Positions 32,515 through 42,071 of a stretch of 64,000 nt of DNA are shown piece after piece; positions within the stretch are counted from its first letter, which is position 1; the number at the start of each line of letters is the position of its first letter. Under the pieces are notes generated by a model. That model did no database searches and was not told where the DNA came from. It saw only the letters and a program-made list of their open reading frames with translations. Both the position numbers and the translations under genes were made by a program. Origin of the DNA: Calycina herbarum (lineage: Eukaryota; Ascomycota; Leotiomycetes; Helotiales; Pezizellaceae); contig LLEY01000148.1 in the NCBI GenBank assembly GCA_001414485.1, forward strand, positions 62,001-126,000, given 5' to 3'.

Positions 32515-33476
32515 TCAATCCCCCGTCCCTCCAGCGGGATTTTGATCCACAAAAACCACCAAAACAGCAGCACAAGCGGCCGTCGCTAAAACAATTTCTC
32601 CCCTCTTCCTATCCGTCATAACCGCCAGACTTGCGGCAAATATAGTCGTAAATAGTGCCATCAGTCCCAATCTTGTCTTCTGATCTGTCACTATATATAA
32701 CACTACAATCGCGCCGTCGATGATGATACTTGCTGCAACGAAATGAACGCTGAAGAGTAGTGCTTTACTTCCCCGGACTGTTAATTTCGGGAGCTCTATG
32801 GTCTTGGGTTAGCTTGCTGGGCCAGACTGTTGATGCGTTCGAGAAAGAATGGGTTTAAGGGTAGATTACAGGTAAACACTTCCCACCTAAATTCTGCATA
32901 AGTCTCGTCATGAAATCTTGATCCGTCGATGGACTCAAAGCCACGAATTCATTGGCATTCTCCAAAATCTTGTATCCGTACCCCACAAACGGCCGTTCTT
33001 TCTCGAACCAGTTCTGGAAGACTCGAGAGACGCGATTGCTAGGTTTAGATAACTTCGACACCTGGCTCTGAAGAAGAAGAGCTTCGTCTAGATCGATTAC
33101 CTCCGTCAACCAAAACATTCCATTTCAACAGTTTGAAAAAAGGCGAAATGAACCCACGGTAATCTTTCATCTTTACTTTGATATCCATAATTATCTCCAT
33201 CCTCTCCCTTTCTTTCTGATGTTCTTTTGCTCTAGCTAAAAATGTTTCCCAGCATTTAGCTAAAAGAAGGATATCATTATCCAGCTACTTTAAGTCTTCT
33301 TCATCGAATTCCTTCAAGCGATTTTCAAGCTCTGTCAGACTACTTTGGAGATATAGGACATTCCGTGATCCTAAAGTGTGGAAATTGCGATATAGGGAGA
33401 GCTCGGTGTCAGTCGCTATGAATTCGCAAAATGTTGCATAACTTGAGAAGAGCGGGGGAGAAGTGGGGGAAGGCAT
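32515..33476 (-). pseudogene. DUF6594-family membrane protein with an in-frame TAG
   Basis: Exons 33476..33158, 33087..32870 and 32802..32515 join in phase to 275 codons, with introns of 70 and 67 nt. The order matches DUF6594 proteins: an N-terminal FCEFIATDTELSLYRNFHTL, then LYLQSSLTELENRLKEFDEE, a helical linker, DEALLLQSQVSKLSKPSNRV with FQNWFEKERPF, and a C-terminal three-helix membrane region (LLFSVHFVAASIIIDGAIVV, LGLMALFTTIFAASLAVM, LATAACAAVLVVFVD). A TAG at 33285-33287 stands between EEDLK and LDNDILLLAKCWETF, and the frame is otherwise unbroken. No splice pair removes it. The gene is therefore probably dead, unless the stop is read through or is a sequence error. Members are common in fungi, often near HET or STAND genes, with unknown function. 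Confidence 0.75.
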
Positions 33477-33755
33477 TGCCCGAATATTTCAGCAAAATGT
33501 ATTCCGGGATTTTGACAGATTATGCAAGGATGATATCCCCATATCTGGTTGTGTCGAAATCGATGGCACTCTACTCAAGATGATCGAGCCTGGAGTGTCA
33601 GCTGAAGGGTGCATGGTGTAACCTTAGCACCGCCTCAACCCCGCGATTGTCGTGTCTTTGACTTCATGTTCTCTTCCAGCTCAAATGCTGACGAAATCTT
33701 TGTTAATTTGCGTTAATTTGCGCAGATCCAAACTTGTGACAATACACTTATCACC

Positions 33756-33992
33756 ATGGCGGACACTCTGCCCCCCGACCCTTACAAAATTCTCAGCGTT
33801 GCCAAAGATGCCAACCTACCAGAGATCCGATTGGCCCATCGGAGCTTGACTCTCAAATGCCACCCAGACAAGTTCCTACAACAAGATTCATTGGTAAAAG
33901 CTGAGAAGAGGAAGAAATTTACAGCAATTCAGGAAGCGTACGAACTACTAGCCCACGAGGAGAGGAGACATCAGTATGATGATCAAGTCTAA
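33756..33992 (+). CDS. Short J-domain (DnaJ) protein, probably truncated
   Basis: 78 aa from ATG 33756 (context CACCATGG). It is essentially only a J domain: helix I DPYKILSVAKDANLPEIRLA, helix II with the diagnostic HPD (LKCHPDKF), helix III KFTAIQEAYELLAHEERRHQ and YDDQV. Fungal relatives usually continue after YDDQV with a lysine and a long low-complexity tail. Here TAA (33990-33992) takes the place of the next codon. The frame beyond remains plausible (LIKLRNG), up to a good donor ggg|gtaagt at 34013. A nonsense mutation in a longer gene is the likeliest reading, but a functional J-only protein is possible. J domains stimulate Hsp70 ATPase. Confidence 0.65.
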   Translation: MADTLPPDPYKILSVAKDANLPEIRLAHRSLTLKCHPDKFLQQDSLVKAEKRKKFTAIQEAYELLAHEERRHQYDDQV

Positions 33993-34049
33993 CTTATTAA
34001 ATTAAGGAATGGGGTAAGTCGGCACCAATCAAGCTTCCGAGCTCGGGAC

Positions 34050-34958
34050 TTGCTGATTTTGAGGGTAGCGAAAAATAGGAGAGAAACGTTTCGACACAGA
34101 CACAGATACAAATTGGACTCGCTTACTACACAAACAAGGGGCATGAGAAAGCAAGAAGGAATTTTAGTGGCAAAGGATCACTTCAACGAGCTCGAGACCG
34201 ATGCAATACCAGACACAGGAGCCGAATTCAACATAATCGCCGCGAACTTTGTAAAAAAGCTCGGCTTGCAGATTCACAACAAGGACCCAGGCCAGTGTCG
34301 TCTTCTCCGGATGGCCAATGGCAAGCATATAAAGACAGTCGGTGTTGTGGATGCAACTTGAAAATTCTCCTCAGGTCCAACACAATCTTGGAAGCTGGTT
34401 TTTCATGTGCTTTCGGATTTTGTTTACGATGTAATTCTCGGTAGTAGTTTTCTGTTCGCTACTCAGACCATGTCTCACCATCAACAACGCCTCTGCAAAA
34501 CCCCTCGGCCACTGCAATCGCTTTCGGTTTTGCGTATCAATCTCCTCGGGTCTGCCACGCAATATTTGAAAGGATATTTGGAAGATCAACCCGTCCGTGC
34601 GTTGCCAGACTCAGGGTCAGAGCCAAGCTTAGTCTCCTATGAGTATGCGAAGCGGCGTGGATGGTTGATGACAATGAATATGATTGACCAGAACCTGTTA
34701 CAATTTGCAGATGGAAGTGTGTCAAAGACGGAAGGGTCTATCACAGCTAGATGGTCGTTTCTAGACGAGAGAGTTTCCAAAATCAGTGTGACCTTACATA
34801 TTCTTCGAGGTTGCCCATACAATGTCATTCTAGGACAAGACGTACTTGAAGTGAGTGATGCATTTCTGGAACATGATGATGATTTCCTCAAAGTCACCTC
34901 TGGTATGGAAGCTTCCGGCCTGAATCTTGTCATTTGTAGGGCTCCCAAAAGAACTTGA
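34050..34958 (+). pseudogene. Tandem retropepsin-like aspartyl protease ORF interrupted by TGA
   Basis: One frame runs 34050-34958, broken only by TGA at 34359-34361. An in-frame ATG lies at 34143. Segment 1 has the retropepsin signature DAIPDTGAEFNIIAANFVKK with the flap-like MANGKHIKTVGVV. After the stop it continues with KFSSGPTQSWKLVFHVLSDF and VYDVILGSSFL, the ILG element that closes a retropepsin fold. Segment 2 repeats the scheme: RALPDSGSEPSLVSYEYAKR ... FADGSVSKTEGSITA ... CPYNVILGQDVL. Two D[TS]G lobes in one chain could form an intramolecular dimer. The stop falls where a Trp would be expected. There is no reverse transcriptase, integrase or LTR pair next to it, so this may be a domesticated or orphaned gag-pol fragment. 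Confidence 0.65.
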
Positions 34959-36183
34959 AACAGTGAGAATTCACGAAACAAGGAGTATTTGAATTGAATT
35001 CAAGGCTCGATTTATTTTCGTAAACTATTTGAATTGAAGCCGAAATATATATGACTTTTCATATATTTCATATATTTAGGCCACGTGATAGATGGGGTAG
35101 GTTTTAGGGGTAAATGAGTTTAGGCTTATACGTGCCTCGCACGTGCCTCGGATAATTATCAATCCGGCCGAACTATTTTATATGAATTTCACGAAACGTT
35201 TCATGAAGTTATACTAATTATCCTGTATGAAATGAATCATCTAATAAATATAAGAAACAAATGGTGAATTCAAGGATGGATTTCATATAGTTTATTTAGT
35301 AGGCCTAGTCATTTGGTTACCGAAAAGGAAGAAACCACCACCGGCGCCAGTAACCCAGCCTCCTCCCCCACCAGAATATTTCGCCAGTCAGAGCGATCAA
35401 CGCCATCTTGACGAGCTTCATAGACCGCAAAATTGACAGGATGCAAGCCGGGCAACTCAAATCTGCGGCGTTTGCAGATGAGATGCGGACCCGACGTGAG
35501 TACGATGCCCAAATAGCTAGTCATCCCTCGCGGTCTCGGTCGAGCTTCTCTGGGAGTGATAGTACCAGAGCCGGTTCCAGCTCAGGCACGAGCTGGACAA
35601 ACCTGGGTCTACGAGGTGTTCCCTCTTCTGACCTCCGTAGAGAGGGGTCATCGAGAATAGACCAATTTGAAATTGATGGGGAATATAAATTCAATACCAG
35701 TGAGAGGTGTCCGAAGGCATCGACCGAAGAATGAGGGCTTGAACGAGCTGATTGAAGTGATATAAATTTTGAAGTTCATTTTAAGAAGTTGAGGTTGAGT
35801 CGCGCGTTTCTGGGTTTCCATCTCCGAAACCGCGAGGGGGAGTTGTGAACGGAGACTGATCGCGGGCCGAGGAAATCAAAACCCTCTGCTCAGTTTTATT
35901 TTATTGGTTCGAAAGTCTCAACAACGATCAATTTGCATTGCAAGTCGCGCGAGCAGGCCTCTGAGGCCTCTGGAGACAACATGACGTGGCAAGCTGTACC
36001 TCCCCCTGTTTCTTAAACCCCACTACACTCGACACCTCATCGCCCCTTGAAATTAATTTTTTACCTTCCTTTACCTTGCACATTGAATTTCTAACCTAGA
36101 TATACATATATACATGTCACTCGGTTTAATTTTCTGATGTTGCATGTGTATCAAGCAAAAAAGTTCCTTACGATAGAGCAACG
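34959..36183. other. Intergenic: AT-rich patches and a small open frame
   Basis: Right flank of the retropepsin ORF, with near-repeats TGAATTCAAGG at 34996 and 35263, TTTCATATAT doublets near 35060, and a tandem ACGTGCCTCG around 35130-35150. Together they resemble the remains of a short mobile or LTR-like element, but no clean termini were found. From 35800 on it is the promoter side of the HET gene, with long CT tracts. Confidence 0.4.
35441..35734 (+). CDS. Hypothetical small basic/Ser-rich ORF (uncertain)
   Basis: 97 codons from ATG 35441 to TGA. The product begins MQAGQLKSAAFADEMRTRRE and continues as Ser/Arg-rich sequence (HPSRSRSSFSGSDSTRAGSS), ending acidic. The frame is open 11 codons further upstream without an ATG. 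No domain. It could be an exon relic of the interrupted gene to its left. Low confidence as an independent gene. Confidence 0.25.
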   Translation: MQAGQLKSAAFADEMRTRREYDAQIASHPSRSRSSFSGSDSTRAGSSSGTSWTNLGLRGVPSSDLRREGSSRIDQFEIDGEYKFNTSERCPKASTEE

Positions 36184-38157
36184 ATGTCCAAAGTTCTTCC
36201 ACCACCCCTCCTCGGAAAACACGAAACCTTTGCTCTCATTAATCCCGGTACAGAACTTTACCATCGAAAACTAGACTCGCGCAACTTGCTCAAAAACAGA
36301 ACCCGAGACTATGTAGCCATCTCCTACGTTTGGTCAGAATGGAAAGAAAACCCTTCTGATCGCTTCCCAAAGTGGGAGCTGGTTCGCGAGCGACTCCTCT
36401 GGATTGTAGGCGATAAATCGACAAAAGCTATGCGCCAGGAGACTGGCGATGCTTCAACTTGTTGGTTGGACTCGAAATGTATCAATCAAGATTCTGCGAA
36501 GAGTAAATCATATTGGATTCCGAGGATGGATCAAATTTACGCGGGTGCGAGGTGCACTGTATTGTTGATGAGAGATCCAAGTCTTTTGGGCTTGGTAGCT
36601 GTTGCGCAAGGTCTGAAGTGCAGTGTTAAGGCTAAGACTTCCATGGTTCAGTGGCCACATAGCTGTCTCCTTTCCCAGAGCTGCACCACGCTTCCCGTCT
36701 TGTCTGTTGGGCAGGAGATTATGTGTATCGAAGCACTCAAACGTCTTTTTGAAGGGGGTTGGAGAAAACGAGCTTGGATCTTCCAGGAGATTCTTCTGTC
36801 GCAGAAATACCTAGTCTGCTTCCACAATGGGGAATACATTGAACTCGGCGACATTGTTGTTATCGCGAACCTGCTTTTACAAACTCACCCAACTGAGACT
36901 TGGCTAGGAGACTTCGCAGACTGGGGACGACGCCTCTTCTACCTCAGGCACTTCAACGCAGAGTCCGAATTCCATCACCTATCCGAGGCAAATCTCCTCC
37001 AGATGTCGACAGGACTAGAAGCCACAGTTCCAGCCGATAAAATTTACGCCCTTTGCGGAATAATGGGACTTAAGAATGTCCCCTACAACATGGAACATTC
37101 CTCCGATGAAGCTTTCCAAGTCGTGGTAGAAGAGTTAGTGAAGAATGGCCGTTTGGCATGGCTATACGCAATATCCCCACCCTTAAACGACGAGGGAATA
37201 CATCTTAGCGAGGCTGAAATCACACCATTTCTTCTGACTAGACTCGCGGATAAATTGGTTGGCAATCGGAACAAGATGCAGTTCTCTAAAACCTCACTTA
37301 GAGTCCCGGTTCTATGTATTGGGAAAATAGTCCAAACTAAGTCCCTCACTAAAGCTCTCCTCGAGGCATCAAATTGGGTAAAACAACACAACTCCGTGGA
37401 CTTTCCAAAGAACCTCGAACATCTCTTCTTCCTCCCCAAAGTCATTCGTAGACTCGCTTTGGACCTCATTAACCCCCTCATTACAGATCCCCTCTTCGGT
37501 GAAATTTGTCTCGGACTTGGGATTCCTCGAGAAAAAGAATCAAGACCAACTAGGATATGGAGGATGATAATGGCATTATGCACCATGGATTTATCCCCGT
37601 CAGTTACCCCAACGGCAGAAGGCATTTCAAACCCAGAACATCGATCTGCTTTCATACTCGCGAATTCCGCTGCCGCATCTCTTCAACATCGTCTAAAACT
37701 GGTTCAAAACTCCTACCTCATGATCTGGTACGGTTCCCCCCTCCTCACCACCACAACTCTAGGTCTTGGCCCTGTCAGCTGTGAAATAGGCGATAATATC
37801 TGCTCCATAAAAGATGACAAGGAACTCCTCCTCGCGGCCTCCTTTGACGAGAAATCTGAAACCTCGAAATCTGAGGGAGTAGATGCACATTTCAAGGGTA
37901 TGATTTACCATCTGGATTCCGTACAGACACTTCAATGGCGTGTAAGAGTTTTACTCGTCGATGCTGTGCTTATACCGGATTATTTTCAACGACCGGTGTT
38001 TGGAGACCATCCTTATAGGGATAGGAAAAGGGATTGCAGGTTTGATGAGTGGATGAATCCGGGTGCGAAGACAGGGCTGACTTTGCCGGGGTTGTTCGGC
38101 GCGGAGATGGTGAAGGGGGAGGGGATATATTTGAATTTGTTGAGGAGGGGATTTTAG
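36184..38157 (+). CDS. HET-domain protein (heterokaryon-incompatibility type)
   Basis: 657 aa, no intron, ATG at 36184. The HET domain lies near residues 40-210, with its three usual blocks: YVAISYVWSEW (block 1, 44), CWLDSKCINQD (93) and IPRMDQIYAGARCTVLL (block 2 continuation), then RLFEGGWRKRAWIFQEILLS (block 3, near 185). The C-terminal two thirds are helical without a recognisable partner domain (KIYALCGIMGLKNVPY is the usual post-HET segment). In the known systems the HET domain triggers cell death upon non-self recognition after hyphal fusion. No NACHT, WD or ankyrin module is present here. It sits next to a decay zone and a lipase gene. Confidence 0.88.
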   Translation: MSKVLPPPLLGKHETFALINPGTELYHRKLDSRNLLKNRTRDYVAISYVWSEWKENPSDRFPKWELVRERLLWIVGDKSTKAMRQETGDASTCWLDSKCINQDSAKSKSYWIPRMDQIYAGARCTVLLMRDPSLLGLVAVAQGLKCSVKAKTSMVQWPHSCLLSQSCTTLPVLSVGQEIMCIEALKRLFEGGWRKRAWIFQEILLSQKYLVCFHNGEYIELGDIVVIANLLLQTHPTETWLGDFADWGRRLFYLRHFNAESEFHHLSEANLLQMSTGLEATVPADKIYALCGIMGLKNVPYNMEHSSDEAFQVVVEELVKNGRLAWLYAISPPLNDEGIHLSEAEITPFLLTRLADKLVGNRNKMQFSKTSLRVPVLCIGKIVQTKSLTKALLEASNWVKQHNSVDFPKNLEHLFFLPKVIRRLALDLINPLITDPLFGEICLGLGIPREKESRPTRIWRMIMALCTMDLSPSVTPTAEGISNPEHRSAFILANSAAASLQHRLKLVQNSYLMIWYGSPLLTTTTLGLGPVSCEIGDNICSIKDDKELLLAASFDEKSETSKSEGVDAHFKGMIYHLDSVQTLQWRVRVLLVDAVLIPDYFQRPVFGDHPYRDRKRDCRFDEWMNPGAKTGLTLPGLFGAEMVKGEGIYLNLLRRGF

Positions 38158-39131
38158 GTTTGGCTTTCTATTTTGGATGTAGGGTTTTGGTTTTAGGATG
38201 TCTTGAACTGAGAGTAATATCTCTGTGGTACCTACCAGCTTCTGTCTAAGAATGGTTTCGATCCATTCCAGTTAACATCAGGTGATTGTAACCTCAGCCG
38301 GTTCGATGCCGAGTAGGGAGTATTCAACCCTTCTCTCCTACCCGACTGTCGATTCGGAGTTGCGTTTCAATTGGAGTTAAGGGGTTGGGGATTAAACGAA
38401 TTCTTTGTCACGTGTTCATGACGTTTGGGTGGAATCTGGAGTGTGGAAAGTCGTCTTTTCGAAATGATGCTGCTGAGTATTGAATAGTCGTTCCGCCTAT
38501 TAGTTTTCCTGCGATTTTATGTATGGTTTCATTTGCTTTTTCTTCATCATCCACTTATCGAACTCTTGTTGTGATGTCTAGCGGCTTCCCCATGACCCTT
38601 TTCTTGGAAATGCATGTGTTTTCCATCCAGCCCAATGAGAAAATTGTTGATCACGGCTGCACACGTACCAACCGTGTCTTGGTGCCTGGAGTACTCTCTC
38701 CAGAATGTGGTTCCTTTCTTCTTGTTATTCCTGGATGCTATTCTAGCGAATCGTTATCCACCTAGGAACCACGTTTTATATCACGTGTGTCTTACATCAA
38801 GCTTTCGTTCGTCCTTGGACGATTTTGGCGACCAGATGTCAAGAGACTCAGTCATTGTTTGGAACAGTCATACTGTAGGAATATCAGCTTGTGAAGTCAC
38901 TGGGTTGATAAGTCAGGTTTAGACTGACTTAGTTTCGCAACATCTGAACACGCACACTTGTAAGTCGTGACTCCACGGCAAGTATCGTGATGATAGTTAA
39001 GGCAAGCTATAAACTTGAAGCCCCGATAAGTATTTTTTCTCACGGCTGCATTTTCAGAATTTTAATACTTACGTTTTCTATTTTTCCTTCTTCGTCTTTC
39101 TTACCTTTCTATCTACGCCATACCCCGCAAC
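38158..39131. other. Intergenic between HET and lipase genes
   Basis: Two overlapping frames at 38523-38922 (+) lack recognisable features. A GGTTCGATGCC string at 38300 resembles a tRNA B-box, but no tRNA folds around it. Confidence 0.5.
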
Positions 39132-40527
39132 ATGGATTCTACAGAAGATACCCCACAAGATACCCACCACCTATGCGTCCTCATTCATGGGTAACTGCTC
39201 CATTTCTCTTCTGTTCGGGGAAAAAAGAACTAACGTCATCCAGATTCTGGGGAAGTCCGAAAGACCTCCAAGTAATGGCTCAAACTCTCCAAAATAAAGA
39301 TCCAACCGTCCACATTCTAATAGCAAAATCCAACAATGGAAACCTTACCTACGACGGAATCGACATTGGCGGCGAGCGAATCTGCAAAGAGATAGAAGAA
39401 GAGATCTCAAAGCTATCCGAGGAAGAAAAAGTGATAACAAAATTATCACTAGTAGGGTATTCGCTTGGAGGACTAATAGCTCGATATACAGCTGGTCTTT
39501 TGTATAGCAAGGGATTCTTTAAAACCATCAAACCTATGGTATGAAATCCTCTCTCAAAAATTGCAATTTTATCTGGGATATAGCTGAATAAAAACAGAAT
39601 TTCACAGCCTTCGTCTCACCCCACCTCGGCGTCAGAGCCCCATTGAAAGGCTGGCAAAACTCCCTCTGGAACGTCTTTGGTGCCCATACCCTCCTAACAT
39701 CCGGTTGGCAACTCTTCATGATTGATAAATTTCGCGACACCGGCCGTCCTCTCCTGGAAATCCTCTCTGATCCAAATTCGATATTCATAAAAGGACTTTC
39801 CCAGTTTCATCGTCGATCCTTGTACACCAATATCCTGAACGATCGAAGTGCTGTATATTATACTACTAGTATCTCAGCAACGGACCCTTTTGTGAAGTTA
39901 GAGAATCTAGATGTTAGGTACTTAGAGGGGTATGAGGATGTGCTTTTAGATCCGAAGAGACTTTTTGTAGAAGCTGAAGTACTCCCCTTACCACTCTCAA
40001 CCCGTCTCATCCAGAAAACGAAGCTCGGACTCTTGAAGTTCCCATTCTTGGTAGCCTTCATTGCCTACATACCAATCGGATTCCTAGAACTGGTTTTCAA
40101 CTCCACACTCAGCGCGATCCAATCTTTCCAACGAATAAAAGACTACGAACAGAGACGCGAACCGAATTATTACCGTGTTCCTTTCATTCAAGGAGCGATG
40201 GAAGATGTTTATCAAAACCTCAACAACGCTCAAAGTCACGAATATCTTGGTTGGTCGGAGGGAGGAGAATCTGGAAGTTATGAGTCTTCACCAATATCCT
40301 CACTCTATCTTTCCCAGCCCGAAGCTTGTGGGAAAATTCTAGCACTCACACCTTCGCAATTCCAAATGATAGATTCGTTGAATAGTTTGGGATGGAGGAA
40401 ATACCACGTCCACATATGGAAAGCGCAACATAGTCACGCTGCTATTATTGTTCGAACCGATAAACCAAGTTTCGATGATGGGAGGGTGGTTTTGAGACAT
40501 TGGGCTGAGGAGGAATTTACTTTTTGA
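39132..40527 (+). CDS. Lipase/serine esterase of the DUF676 (Lpl1/Rog1-like) group
   Basis: Exons are 39132..39190, 39244..39538 and 39598..40527, with introns of 53 and 59 nt, giving 427 aa. Start ATG 39132 (MDSTEDTPQDTHHLCVLIHG). The alpha/beta-hydrolase elements are an oxyanion-hole strand LCVLIHGFWGSPKDLQ assembled over intron 1, the nucleophile elbow LVGYSLGGLIARYTAG (Ser near residue 94) and SPHLGVRAPLKGWQNS after intron 2, all typical of PF05057-type lipases. An Asp follows near DRSAVYY. The probable catalytic His lies in the end region (WRKYHVHIWKAQHSHAAII). A hydrophobic helix near residues 268-290 (FLVAFIAYIPIGFLELVF) may anchor it to a membrane or lipid droplet, as in the yeast phospholipase Lpl1. 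Substrate unknown. Confidence 0.88.
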
Positions 40528-41080
40528 GATATTTCCGTTCTTTATTGCTTTTTGGAGTTAGACAACTAGACTGAATGGGGTCGAAGAGTGTGGGGATGTG
40601 ATATTTTAGGGATGTGTTTTAGTACTGATGGGAGTTAATTGATAGATGGGTTGCACAACCATTTGGAAATCATTACAGCTAAGAAGATCTCCAGATAATC
40701 TGGGTTTCCTAAAATCCCATCTCATCACTTCCATGTAGTAACTTCGCAATGTCATTTTCCAGTGATAATTCACACATCACCACTCGGTAGGCAACAGATA
40801 CATCACCAAGGATTTTGGTCACCTCCTCAAAATCACAGCCCAAACTTTCTCTGACTATTTTACTCGGGGTTCCAAAGACTTGGAAATTCGATGTGAGGTG
40901 AGAAAGAGTGGTCATCTATGAAGGCAGCATGTCGTGATGCGACCTTAATTTAGGCTGAGTGATCTTCGCGAAGTTGTCATGCTCTTCCTACGGATTTGAG
41001 AAGCTGAGTGAAAGTTTTTTGGGGCAATTGTAACTCCATTAGTTTTTGATAGAACAATAGATGTCGCGACTACTTTGACG
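40528..41080. other. Intergenic or decayed 3' region of the adjacent minus-strand gene
   Basis: Minus-strand frames here (SLISLWNSKIHSVKVVATSI near 41100-41040, and a 60-codon frame ending at 40709) might be remains of the missing C-terminal part of the gene at 41081-41709. They are in other frames and short. Confidence 0.35.
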
Positions 41081-41709
41081 CTATGAATCTTGGAGTTCCA
41101 AAGGCTGATCAGCGAGTCTGCAGAAATGTTCATTCAGCTTTTTGAGGTCATGGAGAGCCTTTTCTAGCTGTGGAACAGAGAAGCTGAAGTTCCCGCTTCG
41201 CATCCTCCCTCTTTGACCCCCAACTGAGCCTTGCTGAAATCATCAATAAAGGATTAGCAGAGGTGCCAATAGACTCAACGAGTTGTAATGACTTCTTGTA
41301 AATCACTTACTGGTAATTTATCCACCGCGAACGGCAGGTTTATTGTTTCGCCTTCAAGATCGTCCAGTTTCTTACGTATTCGACAAATCGTCGAATGGAA
41401 AGGAACACCCAAGTCTTGTAACTGTGTTACGAGTCTCTTGTCGAGAAGTTCATCGAACCACAAACAATGCTTGGGCTCTTTCAGCATTGTTCTAGCGGTT
41501 TGACGATCAATTATTGTGGCTAGGAGCAAAGTGCACTCGTTGCGAACTATGGTCTTTTGGGTTCTTAATTGTCGTTGGAATAGTTCGAGCTTAGGAAAGA
41601 ATTGCGTATAGTGTTTGAACGGCCTGAATACCTTCTCGTAAAGCTCGGCGGTTGAGATCATGGTAGGGAGCACCCGTGACACAAGATCAGAATCTTTGAG
41701 TCCAGTCAT
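41081..41709 (-). CDS. Truncated fungal STAND/prion-inhibition-type N-terminal protein
   Basis: Exon 1 is 41709..41311 (ATG at 41709) and exon 2 is 41233..41081, with a 77-nt intron (donor gtaagt, acceptor atttcag), giving 183 aa. The opening VSRVLPTMISTAELYEKVFR, FQRQLRTQKTIVRNECTLLL, MLKEPKHCLWFDELLDKRLV and, in exon 2, FSFSVPQLEKALHDLKKLNE match the helical N-terminal module found in many Pezizomycotina proteins (prion-inhibition/HeLo-like or DUF7580-type). Those proteins normally continue for several hundred residues. Here TAG at 41081-41083 ends the frame soon after the module. It is either a stand-alone module or the 5' remnant of a gene whose 3' part has decayed. Confidence 0.6.
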
Positions 41710-42071
41710 TTTTATTCCCAACTGCTGCGAGAATTGTGAGAACAATGACCGTGTAGATTGTTTCTAGAATTGGAAGTTTCTTATTTTTATCTGTTTGGGC
41801 CCAAATTTCCCATTCTGCCTACAGAAAAGCCCGATATGCTAGGAACCCAATGTCTCACCACACTTCACTAATATTGGTTCGTTGAAATGCACCACAAGCC
41901 AAGCCCTACCCACAGCCCACTCGTTCGTGTTAATTCGTAAATACCTTCATGGAGATTGCTGGTTGATACACGGGCATAGCCTTCATCTAAATTAAGTTAT
42001 CATTCGAAAAAGATGGAATAACTGAGGAACTCTTCAAATTATCTGCATTGTTTCTATGCAATCTAGTCTAA
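41710..42071. other. Divergent intergenic region
   Basis: 362 bp between two start codons facing apart. No gene. AT-rich toward the right gene. Confidence 0.5.

Noticed and set aside
38290..38312. tRNA B-box-like GGTTCGATGCC
   Set aside because: No A-box at proper spacing and no cloverleaf could be folded around it.
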